A program made the translations under genes and the position numbers. From positions 212,083-276,082 of the forward strand of contig NZ_JANHLC010000008.1 in assembly GCF_028682395.1 (NCBI RefSeq): a DNA stretch of 64,000 nucleotides, given 5' to 3'. Position 1 is the first letter of the stretch; every line of letters begins with the position of its first letter. This DNA comes from Pseudomonas putida (GTDB lineage: Bacteria > Pseudomonadota > Gammaproteobacteria > Pseudomonadales > Pseudomonadaceae). The notes below the pieces were generated by a model. It was not told the DNA's origin. It saw only the letters and a list, made by a program, of their open reading frames with translations, and made no database searches. Positions 16,543 through 25,100 of this stretch are shown here, piece after piece.

Positions 16543-18993
16543 TCACAGCGACCAACGTACCGTCAGCATCGCATTGCGCGGTTCGCCGTAGATGCTGCCG
16601 CCGTAGTAGGTGTTGGTGCTGATGGCCTGGTAGTACTTTTTGTCGAAGACATTGTTCAGGTTCAGCCGCACTTCCAGATTGTCCGTGGCCTGGAAGCGGG
16701 TCATCAGGTCGACCAGCGTGTAGGCCTTTTGCTCGGTGCGAAACGGCGACTCATCGCCGTAGAAGTTGGTGTCCTGGTTATAGATGGTGTTCTGGCGGTA
16801 CAACCCGCCACCGATGGTCCAGCGATGCAGATCGCCCGGGAGCTGATAGGTGGTGAAGGCCTTGAAGACATGCCGGGGGATATCGGTGTCGAACAGGCGG
16901 CCGACATTTTCCGGGTTGGCGTCCTTGACGTACTTCACCTGGGCAAAGGTATAGCCCGCCCCCAGCTCCCAGCCGGTGGCCAATGTGCCGTTGATTTCCA
17001 GGTCCAGACCTTCGCTGCGCACCTTGCCTGCCGCTTCGTAGCAGGTCGTTCCCGGGCACGCATTGGGGCTCAGCTCCTTGGCCTTGTTTTCCTGGTCGAC
17101 CCGGAAAATCGCCGCGCTGGCATTCAGGCCGCCATCGAAGTACTCGCCCTTGATGCCCAACTCGTAGTTCTTGCCCACGACCGGCTTGATCGCATTGCCG
17201 CCCGCATCCAGCGCGCCTTGCGGGGCAAAGATATCAGTATAGCTGACATAGACGGAGTGATGGGCGTCCAGGTCGTAGATCGCGCCGGCATAGCGGGTGA
17301 CATTGCGCGTGACTTTATAGCTGCCACTGGACGCTGAACGCTTGCCATCATTGCGGGTGTCCACGTCGTAGTCGTACCAGTCCAGCCGGCTGCCGAGAAT
17401 CAGCTTCAAGCTATCGGTAACGTTGAAACGCGAGGTGACATAGGTGCTGTCCAGCTCGGAACTGCGGTCCTGAGTCCAGCGATCCAGGTTCAGATAGGGC
17501 TTGGGCACGCTGTGCGGGTCCGGGTTGTAGATATTGGTGTTGGTTGGATCGTCGCGATAGTGCCCTTTGCCATCGAACGTCAACTCCCGACGGCTGGCCC
17601 CGAGCACCAGCTCGTGGGTACGACCGAACAGTTCGAAAGGCCCGCTGGCATTGGCGTCGTAGCTGCTCTGCCGGTCCTTGTACTGGTACTGCCCGACGTA
17701 CTGGCCAAACTCCGCATCATCGGGGCCGAAGCGCTCGGTCATGCTGCCAAGCATCTTCACCTCGGACCAGGAACGGCTCGCCGCCAGTTGCAGTTTCCAG
17801 GCATTGGCAAATCGATAGTCGAGGCGGCTGAACGCCGTGGTGTTGTCCTGATCCCAGTATTCCCAGTCGCTGCCCAGGTAGCTGGAGCGCGAGAGGTGCA
17901 GGTCGCTGCCATTGATGGCCACCGGCAGGCCGCCCCAGGTCGTGGTGTTATGGGCCTTCTGGTTCGACAGACCGAAGGTGAGCGTGCTGTCCTCGTTCAG
18001 ATCTGCCTCGCCAATGGCATAGAACACGCTGCGGTCACTGTCGGCGACATCCTGGAAACTGTCCTTGGTCTGGTAGGCGCTGACCACCCGCCCGCGCAAG
18101 CTGCCACTGTCGTTGAGCGGGCCGCTGGCATCCACCTCGGTGCGGTGGTTGTCCCAACTGCCGGCACTCGCGGTCATGCTCAGGCGCGGGTCGCTGGTCG
18201 GACGCTTGCGCACCAGGTTGATCGCCGCTGAAGGGCTGCCGGTGCCCTGCATCAGCCCGGCCGCGCCACGGACCACTTCGACGCGGTCGTAGATCGCCAT
18301 ATCCGGCGCCGAGTTCATGTCCCGGCTCAGGTAGTGGGACATGTCATTGGGCAAGCCATCGGTCATCAGGTTTTCGATGGCAAAGCCGCGGGAGTAGAAG
18401 ATTGGGCGCTGGGGGCCGTCCTTGGTCATCGAGACGCCAGGCGTGCTCTTGAGCACATCCTCCAGGGTGCGCATATTCTGGTCGTCCATGCGCTGGCGCG
18501 TAATGATGCTGACCGATTGCGGTGTCTCACGGGCCGACAGCGCCAGTTTGGTCGCGGTCTGCATCGCCCCAGTGGTGTAGGAGCCGGTGCCTTCGGTGGT
18601 CTGGCCCATCTGCTGGCCGCTGATGGTGGTCGCGCCCAGTTGCAACGCACTGCCCTGCTCCGGCAGTTTCTCGAGCATCACGCTGCCGCTGCCGGTCGGA
18701 CGCCAGGTCAGGCCACTGCCTTGCAACAATTGCTGCAAGGCCGCTTCGGGTTCCTGCAAACCGCGCACACCCTGGCTCGACTTGCCCAGCACCATTTCGC
18801 CGTCGTAAATCACCTGCAACCCACTCTGTTCGGCCAGGCGATTGAGCGCGCTACCCAACGGCTGCGCGCCGATATCGAATGCCAGCGGCTGGGCCAGGAC
18901 CAGGGCCGGCATCAAGGCCAGCACGCCGGTGACGCGGCGCAGGGCCACGGGCAGCGGCTTGGGCATAAAGGTTTTGGAAGCTGGGCGATGCAT
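16543..18993 (-). CDS. TonB-dependent ferric-siderophore receptor with N-terminal signalling (STN) domain
   Basis: An outer-membrane receptor of 816 residues. After a signal peptide comes an STN domain (FDIGAQPLGSALNRLAEQSGLQVIYDGEM, about residues 39-120) that contacts the anti-sigma factor in the periplasm. The plug domain (ETPQSVSIITRQRMDD...LEDVLKSTPGVS) and a 22-strand barrel ending LNNVFDKKYYQ...PRNAMLTVRWSL follow, the FpvA/FoxA type. The ATG at 18993 has a strong Shine-Dalgarno AGGGGAAAG; an internal Met at residue 10 does not. It is the third gene of a leftward FecI-FecR-receptor signalling set. The ligand cannot be told from sequence; two Cys (ACPGTTCYE) may form a loop disulphide. 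Confidence 0.93.
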   Translation of the reverse strand: MHRPASKTFMPKPLPVALRRVTGVLALMPALVLAQPLAFDIGAQPLGSALNRLAEQSGLQVIYDGEMVLGKSSQGVRGLQEPEAALQQLLQGSGLTWRPTGSGSVMLEKLPEQGSALQLGATTISGQQMGQTTEGTGSYTTGAMQTATKLALSARETPQSVSIITRQRMDDQNMRTLEDVLKSTPGVSMTKDGPQRPIFYSRGFAIENLMTDGLPNDMSHYLSRDMNSAPDMAIYDRVEVVRGAAGLMQGTGSPSAAINLVRKRPTSDPRLSMTASAGSWDNHRTEVDASGPLNDSGSLRGRVVSAYQTKDSFQDVADSDRSVFYAIGEADLNEDSTLTFGLSNQKAHNTTTWGGLPVAINGSDLHLSRSSYLGSDWEYWDQDNTTAFSRLDYRFANAWKLQLAASRSWSEVKMLGSMTERFGPDDAEFGQYVGQYQYKDRQSSYDANASGPFELFGRTHELVLGASRRELTFDGKGHYRDDPTNTNIYNPDPHSVPKPYLNLDRWTQDRSSELDSTYVTSRFNVTDSLKLILGSRLDWYDYDVDTRNDGKRSASSGSYKVTRNVTRYAGAIYDLDAHHSVYVSYTDIFAPQGALDAGGNAIKPVVGKNYELGIKGEYFDGGLNASAAIFRVDQENKAKELSPNACPGTTCYEAAGKVRSEGLDLEINGTLATGWELGAGYTFAQVKYVKDANPENVGRLFDTDIPRHVFKAFTTYQLPGDLHRWTIGGGLYRQNTIYNQDTNFYGDESPFRTEQKAYTLVDLMTRFQATDNLEVRLNLNNVFDKKYYQAISTNTYYGGSIYGEPRNAMLTVRWSL

Positions 18994-19009
18994 CAGTGTC
19001 TTTCCCCTG

Positions 19010-19028
19010 TCGAATGCGAAGCATTATC
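19010..19028 (-). promoter_or_regulatory. Possible Fur box upstream of the first TonB receptor
   Basis: On the minus strand GATAATGCTTCGCATTCGA agrees with the 19-bp Fur consensus at 12 positions, including GATAATG and CATT. It lies 17-35 bp before the receptor start codon. The match is moderate, and the gap also has to hold any ECF-sigma promoter. Confidence 0.35.
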
Positions 19029-19099
19029 GTTTTAGAAGAGAAAGACGGGCGAACGCCCAAGACCCGTAAAAATAGTTGGCGGCGGCGTCTTAAAGACCT

Positions 19100-20032
19100 T
19101 CAGGTACGCGGCTCAAAAATCAGCAGATAAGGGCTATAACGCTGGATTCTGAGGGGGAAAACCTGTTCCAGCGTCACCAGGCCTTCATCGAGGCGATCCA
19201 GTTGAAAGGTGCCGCTGACCGTGAGCGAGCGCAGGCTTTCATCGCCGATCAGGATCAACCCCGGACGATAGCGCTCCACCGCCGCGAGCACCTCGGCCAG
19301 CGGCGCCATCTCGAAGACCAGGCGCCCATGCTGCCAGGCCAGGGCCTTGTCGGTGTTGAGCGGGTATTTGGCGCTGATCACGCCACGTTCCTGGCTGACC
19401 CCCTCGCCCGCTTCCAGCACGGCATCACCCGACGGATCGCGCACGGCCACCCGGCCCCGGGCGACAATCACCGCGCTGCCGTGCGCTTCGCGCCGTACCG
19501 AATACACGGTGCCCAAAGCGGTGGCACTCAAATCGCCGGACTGGACGGTGAACGGTCGCTGCGGATCATGAGCGACCTCGAACAAGGCCTCGCCCTTGCG
19601 CAGTTCGATCCGCCGTCCGTTGGCAGTCAACTGCACATCCAGCGCCGAGCCGGAATCGAGCAGGATGCGCGAGCCGTCGGCCAGCTCGATGCGCTGTTGC
19701 TCACCCCGGGCGGTGACGTAATCGGCGTCCCAGGCATTCTGGCGGACCAGCAGCACAGCGACCGCCAACACCAGCACCGCGGCACTCGCCAACGGCCAGT
19801 ACTGTTTGTAGGTCCGGCGCACCGGGGCCACGGCCAGGTGCCCGCTGAGCTGCCAGAGCCGGCGGGCCTCGACAAAGGCCTGGCGATGGGCCGGAGCTTC
19901 GTCACACCAGGCCTTGGCCGCTGCCACATCCTCGGGCACCGCCGCGCCCGACGTCAGGCGCACCACCCAGGCGTGGGCAGTGTGCTGGAGGTCCGGATCA
20001 GGTTGGCCTTGAGGCAAATCAGGGGTGTGCAT
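19100..20032 (-). CDS. FecR-type anti-sigma factor / sigma regulator
   Basis: A 310-residue inner-membrane regulator of a cell-surface signalling system: an N-terminal cytoplasmic domain (HAWVVRLTSGAAVPEDVAAAKAWCDEAPAHRQAF) that binds the sigma factor, one membrane span near residues 78-93 (LASAAVLVLAVAVLLV), then the periplasmic FecR domain (TARGEQQRIELADGSRILLDSGSALDV) and the C-terminal STN-like segment. The start is uncertain: ATG 20032 lies 5 nt after the sigma-gene stop, while ATG 20053 would overlap it by 16 nt; neither has a clear Shine-Dalgarno sequence. It controls the adjacent sigma factor according to receptor occupancy. Confidence 0.9.
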   Translation of the reverse strand: MHTPDLPQGQPDPDLQHTAHAWVVRLTSGAAVPEDVAAAKAWCDEAPAHRQAFVEARRLWQLSGHLAVAPVRRTYKQYWPLASAAVLVLAVAVLLVRQNAWDADYVTARGEQQRIELADGSRILLDSGSALDVQLTANGRRIELRKGEALFEVAHDPQRPFTVQSGDLSATALGTVYSVRREAHGSAVIVARGRVAVRDPSGDAVLEAGEGVSQERGVISAKYPLNTDKALAWQHGRLVFEMAPLAEVLAAVERYRPGLILIGDESLRSLTVSGTFQLDRLDEGLVTLEQVFPLRIQRYSPYLLIFEPRT

Positions 20033-20037
20033 AACGT

Positions 20038-20544
20038 TCAACGTTGCAGGCATTGGCGAAGAAAGTCGAGGGCCATGGCCAACTGCTTTTCCACACTGCT
20101 GACGGAAATCCCCAGTTCGGCCGCGACGGCCTTGTGAGGCTGCCCTTCCAGGCGGCAGAGCAGGAAAATGCGTTGGGCCTGGGCCGGCAACCGTTCGAGC
20201 ACCCCGGCCAGCAGGGCCAGTTCTTCCCGAGCGGCCACCACGTCGAACAGCTCCGGGCTTTCCCCGGTCACCTCGTAGAGGTAGGCCATGCCTTGGTCAT
20301 GCTGGTCCCGGGTGCCGCGGCTACGTGCATGGTCGATGGCCAGGTTGCGGGCGATCCGAAAGATAAACCCGCGCAGGTTCAACACTGGTTTGCGCGGCGG
20401 CTGGCGCAGCATCCGCAAATAGGTTTCCTGAGCCAGGTCGGCGGCCGTCTCGCTGCTCTTGAGCTGGCGATAGAGAAACGTGCGCAACTCGCGCCCGTGG
20501 GCCTTGAAGGCCAACTCCAACTCTTCAGTGGTCATGCTCGACAT
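20038..20544 (-). CDS. FecI-type ECF sigma factor
   Basis: A 168-residue sigma-70 family protein with region 2 (AADLAQETYLRMLRQPP and FIFRIARNLAIDHARSR) and region 4 (LERLPAQAQRIFLLCRLEGQPHKAVAAELGISVSSVEKQLAMALDFLRQCL), the iron-starvation FecI/PvdS-like group. It heads the leftward FecI-FecR-receptor set and probably directs transcription of the receptor gene when the siderophore is bound. Confidence 0.93.
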   Translation of the reverse strand: MSSMTTEELELAFKAHGRELRTFLYRQLKSSETAADLAQETYLRMLRQPPRKPVLNLRGFIFRIARNLAIDHARSRGTRDQHDQGMAYLYEVTGESPELFDVVAAREELALLAGVLERLPAQAQRIFLLCRLEGQPHKAVAAELGISVSSVEKQLAMALDFLRQCLQR

Positions 20545-20589
20545 GCGCGACAGCCAGGTTCCAGGGGCAGGCGCCAGACAATAAAGAGA

Positions 20590-20610
20590 ACACTTCCTAT
20601 TTACAAGTGT
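20590..20610 (-). promoter_or_regulatory. Inverted repeat upstream of the first ECF sigma gene
   Basis: ACACTT (20590-20595) and AAGTGT (20605-20610) form a 6-9-6 inverted repeat about 50 bp upstream of the sigma-gene start, nested inside a wider GGCGCCAG / CTGGCGCC pair. It does not resemble a Fur box well. It may be an operator, or the wider pair may be a terminator structure for the gene to the right. Confidence 0.3.
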
Positions 20611-20664
20611 CGTTGCCTGGCGCCGCGCCGCCGGCAGCCCCCTCTACAAGCGGGCGACCGCAGC

Positions 20665-21885
20665 CTAGCGGGCCTTGCGCGTACGCGGCAACAACACTGC
20701 CAGCACCCCAAACAATGGCAGATACGAGCACAGCAGATACACATACTCGATGCCATGGATATCGGCGAGGTGCCCCAGCAACGCCGCGCCAATCCCGCCA
20801 AAACCAAACATCAGGCCAAAGAACACCCCGGCAATCATCCCGACGTTACCTGGCACCAGCTCCTGGGCATACACCACAATCGCCGAGAACGCCGAGGCCA
20901 GGATAAAGCCGATCACCACGCTGAGCACCGTAGTCCAGAACAGGTCCACATAAGGCAGCAGCAAGGTAAACGGCGCCACGCCCAGGATCGAAAACCAGAT
21001 CACCGCCTTGCGGCCGATCCGGTCACCAATCGGCCCGCCGGCAAAGGTCCCTGCCGCCACCGCGCCGAGAAACAGAAACAGGTGCAATTGGGAGCTGGCC
21101 ACCGACAGCTGGAACCGCTCGATCAGATAGAACGTGAAGTAACTGGTGAAGCTGGCCATGTAGAAGTACTTGGAAAACACCAACAGCCCCAGCACCACCA
21201 GCGCACCTATCACCCGGTTTTTCGACAGCCCGTGGGTCGCCTGTTGCCCCTGCTTGAGCTTGAACAGGGCCAGGTGATTGCGATACCAGCGGCTGATGCC
21301 ATAGAGCACACCCAAGGCAAAGACCGCGAACAGCCCGAACCAGGCCACATGGGCCTGGCCGAATGGAATGATGATCGCCGCCGCCAGCAACGGCCCCAGG
21401 GCCGAGCCGGCATTGCCGCCCACCTGGAAGGTCGACTGCGCCAGGCCGAAACGCCCGCCCGAGGCCAGCCGCGCGACACGCGAAGCTTCCGGGTGGAAGG
21501 TCGATGAGCCGACACCGATCAACGCCGAGGCCAGCAGGATCATGGCGAAGCTGCCGACCTGGGACAGCATCAGGATGCCGATCAAGGTGCAGATCATCCC
21601 CGCTGGCAACAACAACGGCTTGGGATGGCGATCGGTATAGAAACCGACCCAGGGTTGCAGCAGCGATGCCGTGATCTGGAAAGTCAGGGTAATCAGCCCG
21701 ACCTGGGTAAAGGTCAGGCCGTAGTTGGCCTTGAGCAGGGGGTAGATCGACGGCAACACCGACTGGATCAGGTCATTGATCAAATGCGCCAGCGCGACCG
21801 CGCCAATCACACGCATGACCAGGGGGCTGCTTTGCGCCGCAGCCGGAGCGGCGGGCGCAGACGTTACGGAGTTGCTGGAAGCCAT
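20665..21885 (-). CDS. MFS transporter, fosmidomycin-resistance (Fsr) type
   Basis: A 406-residue inner-membrane protein with about 12 hydrophobic segments. The MFS loop 2-3 motif appears as GFYTDRHPKPLLLPAGM, and the segment IGVGSSTFHPEASRVARLASGGRFGLAQSTFQVGGNAGSA is typical of the Fsr subfamily, which exports fosmidomycin in E. coli. The start at ATG 21885 is chosen because the 15-residue extension upstream has no family similarity. The natural substrate here is unknown. It is read toward the sigma gene, with about 120 bp between them. Confidence 0.88.
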   Translation of the reverse strand: MASSNSVTSAPAAPAAAQSSPLVMRVIGAVALAHLINDLIQSVLPSIYPLLKANYGLTFTQVGLITLTFQITASLLQPWVGFYTDRHPKPLLLPAGMICTLIGILMLSQVGSFAMILLASALIGVGSSTFHPEASRVARLASGGRFGLAQSTFQVGGNAGSALGPLLAAAIIIPFGQAHVAWFGLFAVFALGVLYGISRWYRNHLALFKLKQGQQATHGLSKNRVIGALVVLGLLVFSKYFYMASFTSYFTFYLIERFQLSVASSQLHLFLFLGAVAAGTFAGGPIGDRIGRKAVIWFSILGVAPFTLLLPYVDLFWTTVLSVVIGFILASAFSAIVVYAQELVPGNVGMIAGVFFGLMFGFGGIGAALLGHLADIHGIEYVYLLCSYLPLFGVLAVLLPRTRKAR

Positions 21886-22020
21886 GGAAATTCCAAACGA
21901 CAGTGGGTGCACACAGGCGGGGGTCGCCAATGTGCCATTTTTTACGACCCCGAAGCCAGATACTTGTTGAGCTAACGATCCTTTAAAGTCGCCTATCGGC
22001 CCTGCGGAGGCACAAATGAA

Positions 22021-22056
22021 AACAGCCCGACTCCCGTTTTTCCGGGGCGGGCTGTT
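22021..22056. other. Stem-loop upstream of tRNA-Met
   Basis: AACAGCCCG (22021-22029) pairs with CGGGCTGTT (22048-22056), a 9-bp perfect stem, with a smaller CCCG/CGGG hairpin between. It resembles a terminator but lies upstream of the MFS gene, so it may end transcription of something lost or act as an insulator before the tRNA promoter. Confidence 0.5.
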
Positions 22057-22095
22057 AAGCGGTTGATAGCGTAGAGAAAATTTTCAGATAATTGC

Positions 22096-22124
22096 TTGAC
22101 ACATTACCGTCCCAAGCGAATAAT
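22096..22124 (+). promoter_or_regulatory. Sigma-70 promoter of tRNA-Met
   Basis: A perfect TTGACA -35 box (22096-22101), a 17-bp spacer and AATAAT (22119-22124) as -10 lie 12 bp before the tRNA 5' end, with a G+C-rich discriminator (GCGCGCC) typical of stable-RNA promoters. Confidence 0.8.
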
Positions 22125-22135
22125 GCGCGCCACTT

Positions 22136-22212
22136 GGCTACATAGCTCAGTTGGTTAGAGCATAGCATTCATAATGCTGGGGTCCGGGGTTCAAGTCCCT
22201 GTGTAGCCACCA
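22136..22212 (+). tRNA. tRNA-Met (anticodon CAT, elongator)
   Basis: A 77-nt cloverleaf: acceptor GGCTACA pairs with TGTAGCC, the D-arm is GCTCAGTTGGTTAGAGC, the anticodon loop is TTCATAA giving CAT, the T-arm is GGGGTTCAAGTCCC, and the 3' CCA is encoded. The paired first acceptor base identifies it as the elongator rather than initiator type. It serves as the border of a decayed integrative element. Confidence 0.96.
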
Positions 22213-22258
22213 AGTACCTGTTTACAGATGTCTCCATGAGTCTCTAAACAACCTCAAG

Positions 22259-22280
22259 AAGCCCGCCTAGTGCGGGCTTT
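22259..22280 (+). terminator. Terminator after tRNA-Met
   Basis: An 8-bp stem AAGCCCGC / GCGGGCTT with a 5-nt loop is followed by a short T-rich stretch (TTTCTTG). Confidence 0.75.
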
Positions 22281-22370
22281 CTTGTTTCTGGCTGTCTCTC
22301 CTTGTATCCGCCTATACCTTCCCTCCGTATATCCCCCTGCGCATCCTCGAAAAACAATTGAACCGAGGGG

Positions 22371-22595
22371 ATGCAAGCCAAATTGAAACGACCCGAGATA
22401 AAACGCCGCCCTCTTTCTGATACCGCATTGGCGGGCCTGGAGCCTGAGGCCAACGGGTATCGCGGGCTGGGCAGGAGCGGCCTTTATTTCTGCATGGACT
22501 GTGATTACCTACCAGCCGACAAGGTGATGTTTCCGAGGGAACTTCAAATACCTGCCCTACCGAAATGGGAGCTCAGCCATTACTGTCTGCCTTGA
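22371..22595 (+). pseudogene. Truncated tyrosine-recombinase (integrase) relic at tRNA-Met
   Basis: The first 40 or so residues, in particular KRRPLSDTALAGLEPEA followed by YRGLGRSGLYF, match the N-terminal Arm-DNA-binding domain (DUF4102 type) of P4-like integrases. These usually read K-R-R-P-L-x-D-T-x-L-A-x-L-E-P-E and then a G-L-Y segment. A Shine-Dalgarno GAGGGG precedes the ATG. After about base 22486 the similarity stops, and the frame ends after 74 codons instead of about 400, so the core and catalytic domains are gone. The relic lies 158 nt after the tRNA 3' end, where such integrases normally sit. I infer a decayed genomic island using the tRNA as attachment site; no second attachment copy was seen. 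Confidence 0.7.
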
Positions 22596-22694
22596 AGGCT
22601 GACGCCGATCAGAGGCGTCATCATCCCGACGTGCTGAAAGCGCGTCCTAGCCGCAGAAGCCCCGCTAACGACCGAGGTTTCTCACATAATCATT

Positions 22695-22751
22695 ACTCAT
22701 TTTTGAGTTAGCTTAAGGCTGAATTCCAGATAGTGTTTAGCGTATGCTAAG
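22695..22751 (+). promoter_or_regulatory. Two small inverted repeats in the AT-rich region upstream of fic
   Basis: ACTCA-4-TGAGT (22695-22708) and TTAGC-4-GCTAA (22737-22750) lie 80-130 bp upstream of the Fic start in a distinctly AT-rich stretch. They are candidate operators. The rest of 22596-22827 shows no gene. Confidence 0.3.
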
Positions 22752-22827
22752 CGCACACCCTTAATTACGGGGCCCTCCCTGGCTTTTTTCAAGATAATTT
22801 GTCGGCCGGCTTGAGATATTTTTCTAT

Positions 22828-23982
22828 ATGCCTACCTTTACCCACCACGATCTTGAGCTTCTCAATCCCTCCTTCGACTCGGACCTAGTCGATGTACTGA
22901 GCGAGCTGGAGCATCTGCGTCGTCTAAGGCTTGAAGGCGATACGCCGCCGCAGGTGTTCTACCAACTCAAGTCGCTTTTCCATACGCTGGAAAGCCTCGG
23001 CTCTGCGCGGATAGAAGGCAACCACACGACGTTGGCGGACTACATAGATAGCAAGGTAGAAGGTAAGGCCCAGGACACTGATCAGTTGCGCGAGGTTGCC
23101 AATATTGAAAAGGCAATGGATTACATTGAGCAGATCATGACGCCGGGCGCTGCGCTTACCGAGCAGACGATTCGAGAGCTACACGCGATGACCGTAGACG
23201 ATCTGGTTCGTGAAGGCGACAAGACGCCAGGAGCCTATCGCAGCGGGGGTGTCAGAATATCCCAGTCTGATCACCTGCCACCCGATTTCATCCAAGTTCA
23301 GGCGTATATGCAGGAGCTTGTCGAATTCGTGAATCACGAAGACTCCCCGAAATATGACCTCATGAAAGTCGCCCTTGCTCACCATAGATTTGGATGGATA
23401 CATCCATTCAGCAATGGCAATGGACGCGTGGTCAGGCTGCTGACCTACGCACTCCTGATGAAATATGGTTTCAACGTCAGCACAGGAGGCCGCGTCCTAA
23501 ATCCTACGGCCGTATTCTGTAATGATCGTGAGCGCTATTACGCAATGCTGGCCACCGCCGACAAAGGAACGAAGGAAGGACTAGAGGAGTGGTGTACATA
23601 TGTGCTGGAAGGCATTCGTACTGAGCTGGAGAAAGTCGATCGCCTTACGGACTACGCATACCTGACCAAATGCATACTCGTCCCAGCTGTGGCCTTCGCA
23701 CGGGAACGAGAATGGATCACTGAAACGGAAGAGGCAGTGCTGTCGGCCGCAATAAAATTGAAGGTCGTAAAATCTGCTGATGTAGCAGCCGTGCTCCCTC
23801 AACAGTCGAGCAATCAACGGACTTACCTGATCAAGAAACTGGTAAACCAAGGGATGCTTTTACCGCTGAGCGCAGGCGCGAGGCAGTACACCATCGGATT
23901 TTCTAACAATTATCTAATTCGAGGTGTGATCAAGTCACTCAGGGAGCAAGGGTTCATACCTGAGCCGCTGGAACAACCATAA
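22828..23982 (+). CDS. Fic-domain protein (putative AMP transferase), class II with C-terminal winged helix
   Basis: A 384-residue Fic protein. An inhibitory helix motif S59-x-x-x-E63-G64 (SARIEGN) near the N-terminus marks class II autoinhibited Fic enzymes. The active-site motif is H192-PFSNGNGR-xxR near residues 192-203. The usual metal-binding Asp/Glu of HxFx(D/E)GNGR is Asn196 here. A C-terminal region of about 100 residues looks like a winged-helix DNA-binding domain. Fic proteins usually transfer AMP to a target protein hydroxyl; the target is unknown. The gene is visibly more AT-rich than its neighbours, lies beside an integrase relic, and has only a weak ribosome-binding site. It is likely horizontally acquired. 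Confidence 0.9.
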   Translation: MPTFTHHDLELLNPSFDSDLVDVLSELEHLRRLRLEGDTPPQVFYQLKSLFHTLESLGSARIEGNHTTLADYIDSKVEGKAQDTDQLREVANIEKAMDYIEQIMTPGAALTEQTIRELHAMTVDDLVREGDKTPGAYRSGGVRISQSDHLPPDFIQVQAYMQELVEFVNHEDSPKYDLMKVALAHHRFGWIHPFSNGNGRVVRLLTYALLMKYGFNVSTGGRVLNPTAVFCNDRERYYAMLATADKGTKEGLEEWCTYVLEGIRTELEKVDRLTDYAYLTKCILVPAVAFAREREWITETEEAVLSAAIKLKVVKSADVAAVLPQQSSNQRTYLIKKLVNQGMLLPLSAGARQYTIGFSNNYLIRGVIKSLREQGFIPEPLEQP

Positions 23983-24060
23983 ACATCCCTTTCCAGCATT
24001 CACCCGGCTCCTACGGCATTGGCTCCGGCAAATCGGCGTTCGCGATCTGCCGCGCGCAAC

Positions 24061-24086
24061 AAAAAAAACCTGCCCATAAGGCAGGT
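24061..24086 (-). terminator. Terminator of the indole-cluster operon
   Basis: Read on the minus strand, ACCTGCC (from 24086) pairs with GGCAGGT and is followed by eight T residues. It lies 40 bp after the stop of the last gene of the leftward operon. Confidence 0.9.
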
Positions 24087-24126
24087 AAAGACTGCAACTG
24101 TTCTTTGGCGCACCCCAGGCGTCGGT

Positions 24127-25062
24127 CTAGAAATGGTGGACGTAGCGCACTTGCACCCAGCTGCCGTCGGGGCGATTTTCCACGTCCTGTTCGAAGTAGG
24201 CATTCACGAACACATGGTCGTTGGGCGAGAAGCTGTACATGCCGCCCGGGCCGATGGCCCAGACCTTTTCCCGGCGCCCGGACGCCTCATGGCCGTCGAT
24301 CCGGGTGTCGCTGATCTGCTTGAGCCAGTAGCCGTTGATCCCGAGGCGCAACTGATCCGTGACCGCATATTCGCTGGCGAAGTTGCTGTGCAGTGCCTGC
24401 CCGGCCTGGATATCGCCAACGTCACCGAAGGACTGCGCCGGGTCGTTGTTTTTGCCGTTGTACAGGTAGTGGGCACGGAACGAGGCGGTCCACTTCGGGG
24501 TGAACCAGTACGTGCCCGCCCAGTAAGGGTTGAATGACCAGGCATTGTTGCCGGGGTTGATCGCGTGTTTGTCGTCGTACTCGCCCGTCGGCAGATTGAC
24601 CTGCAGCTCGATGCGGTGCACAAAGCGCGGCCCATCGGGGCCCATGATCGGGTCGAACTGAATAAACGGCCCGATCAGCAGGTCGCCCATACCGGTCTGG
24701 CCCCTGAGCGCGGCATTGTTTAGCCCGTCGTCGACCTTCATCCGGGTCACCACCGGCAGCACCATATTGAGCCCCAGGCTGGCATTCCCCAGGCGCAGAT
24801 TCGACAGGTAGCTGAGCTGGGTGACTGCGACTTGATAGTCCAGATCCTGCTTGGGCAACCCGAGAGCCTTGCCGTCCTTGTCGCGCAGTTTATCTGCGCT
24901 GTAGTTCTGGAAATATTCCTGCAAATACCAGCCTGGGCCGGCGGGCAAGCCGCCGTCCAGAAAGCTGGTCAGCCCCAGGTTGACCACCGGCAGGTCATAG
25001 GCATTCGCCCCCTGGGCAATCATCAAGCCGGCCCCGCACACGTACATCCACTGCTTTCTCAT
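24127..25062 (-). CDS. iifE: MetA-pathway (SphA/phenol meta) type outer-membrane protein, IifE-like
   Basis: A 311-residue protein with a signal peptide (MRKQWMYVCGAGLMIAQGANA) and alternating amphipathic strands ending in an aromatic residue (VRYVHHF), characteristic of the COG4313 family found in aromatic-degradation operons. The segment VNLPTGEYDD is typical of the family. Such proteins are thought to form outer-membrane channels for hydrophobic aromatic substrates. It is the last gene of the five-gene leftward cluster, the position I recall for iifE in the Acinetobacter indole cluster; indole uptake is therefore inferred. Confidence 0.75.
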   Translation of the reverse strand: MRKQWMYVCGAGLMIAQGANAYDLPVVNLGLTSFLDGGLPAGPGWYLQEYFQNYSADKLRDKDGKALGLPKQDLDYQVAVTQLSYLSNLRLGNASLGLNMVLPVVTRMKVDDGLNNAALRGQTGMGDLLIGPFIQFDPIMGPDGPRFVHRIELQVNLPTGEYDDKHAINPGNNAWSFNPYWAGTYWFTPKWTASFRAHYLYNGKNNDPAQSFGDVGDIQAGQALHSNFASEYAVTDQLRLGINGYWLKQISDTRIDGHEASGRREKVWAIGPGGMYSFSPNDHVFVNAYFEQDVENRPDGSWVQVRYVHHF

Positions 25063-25100
25063 GCGTGTCTCTCCCCGTTGTTGTCAGGTGTACGGCAGGA

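Noticed and set aside
20044..21507. A 487-codon plus-strand frame opposite the sigma and MFS genes
   Set aside because: It spans two real genes on the other strand and the gap between them; no recognisable domain.
22244..22453. A 69-codon minus-strand frame after tRNA-Met
   Set aside because: It is the antisense shadow of the integrase relic and runs through the tRNA terminator.
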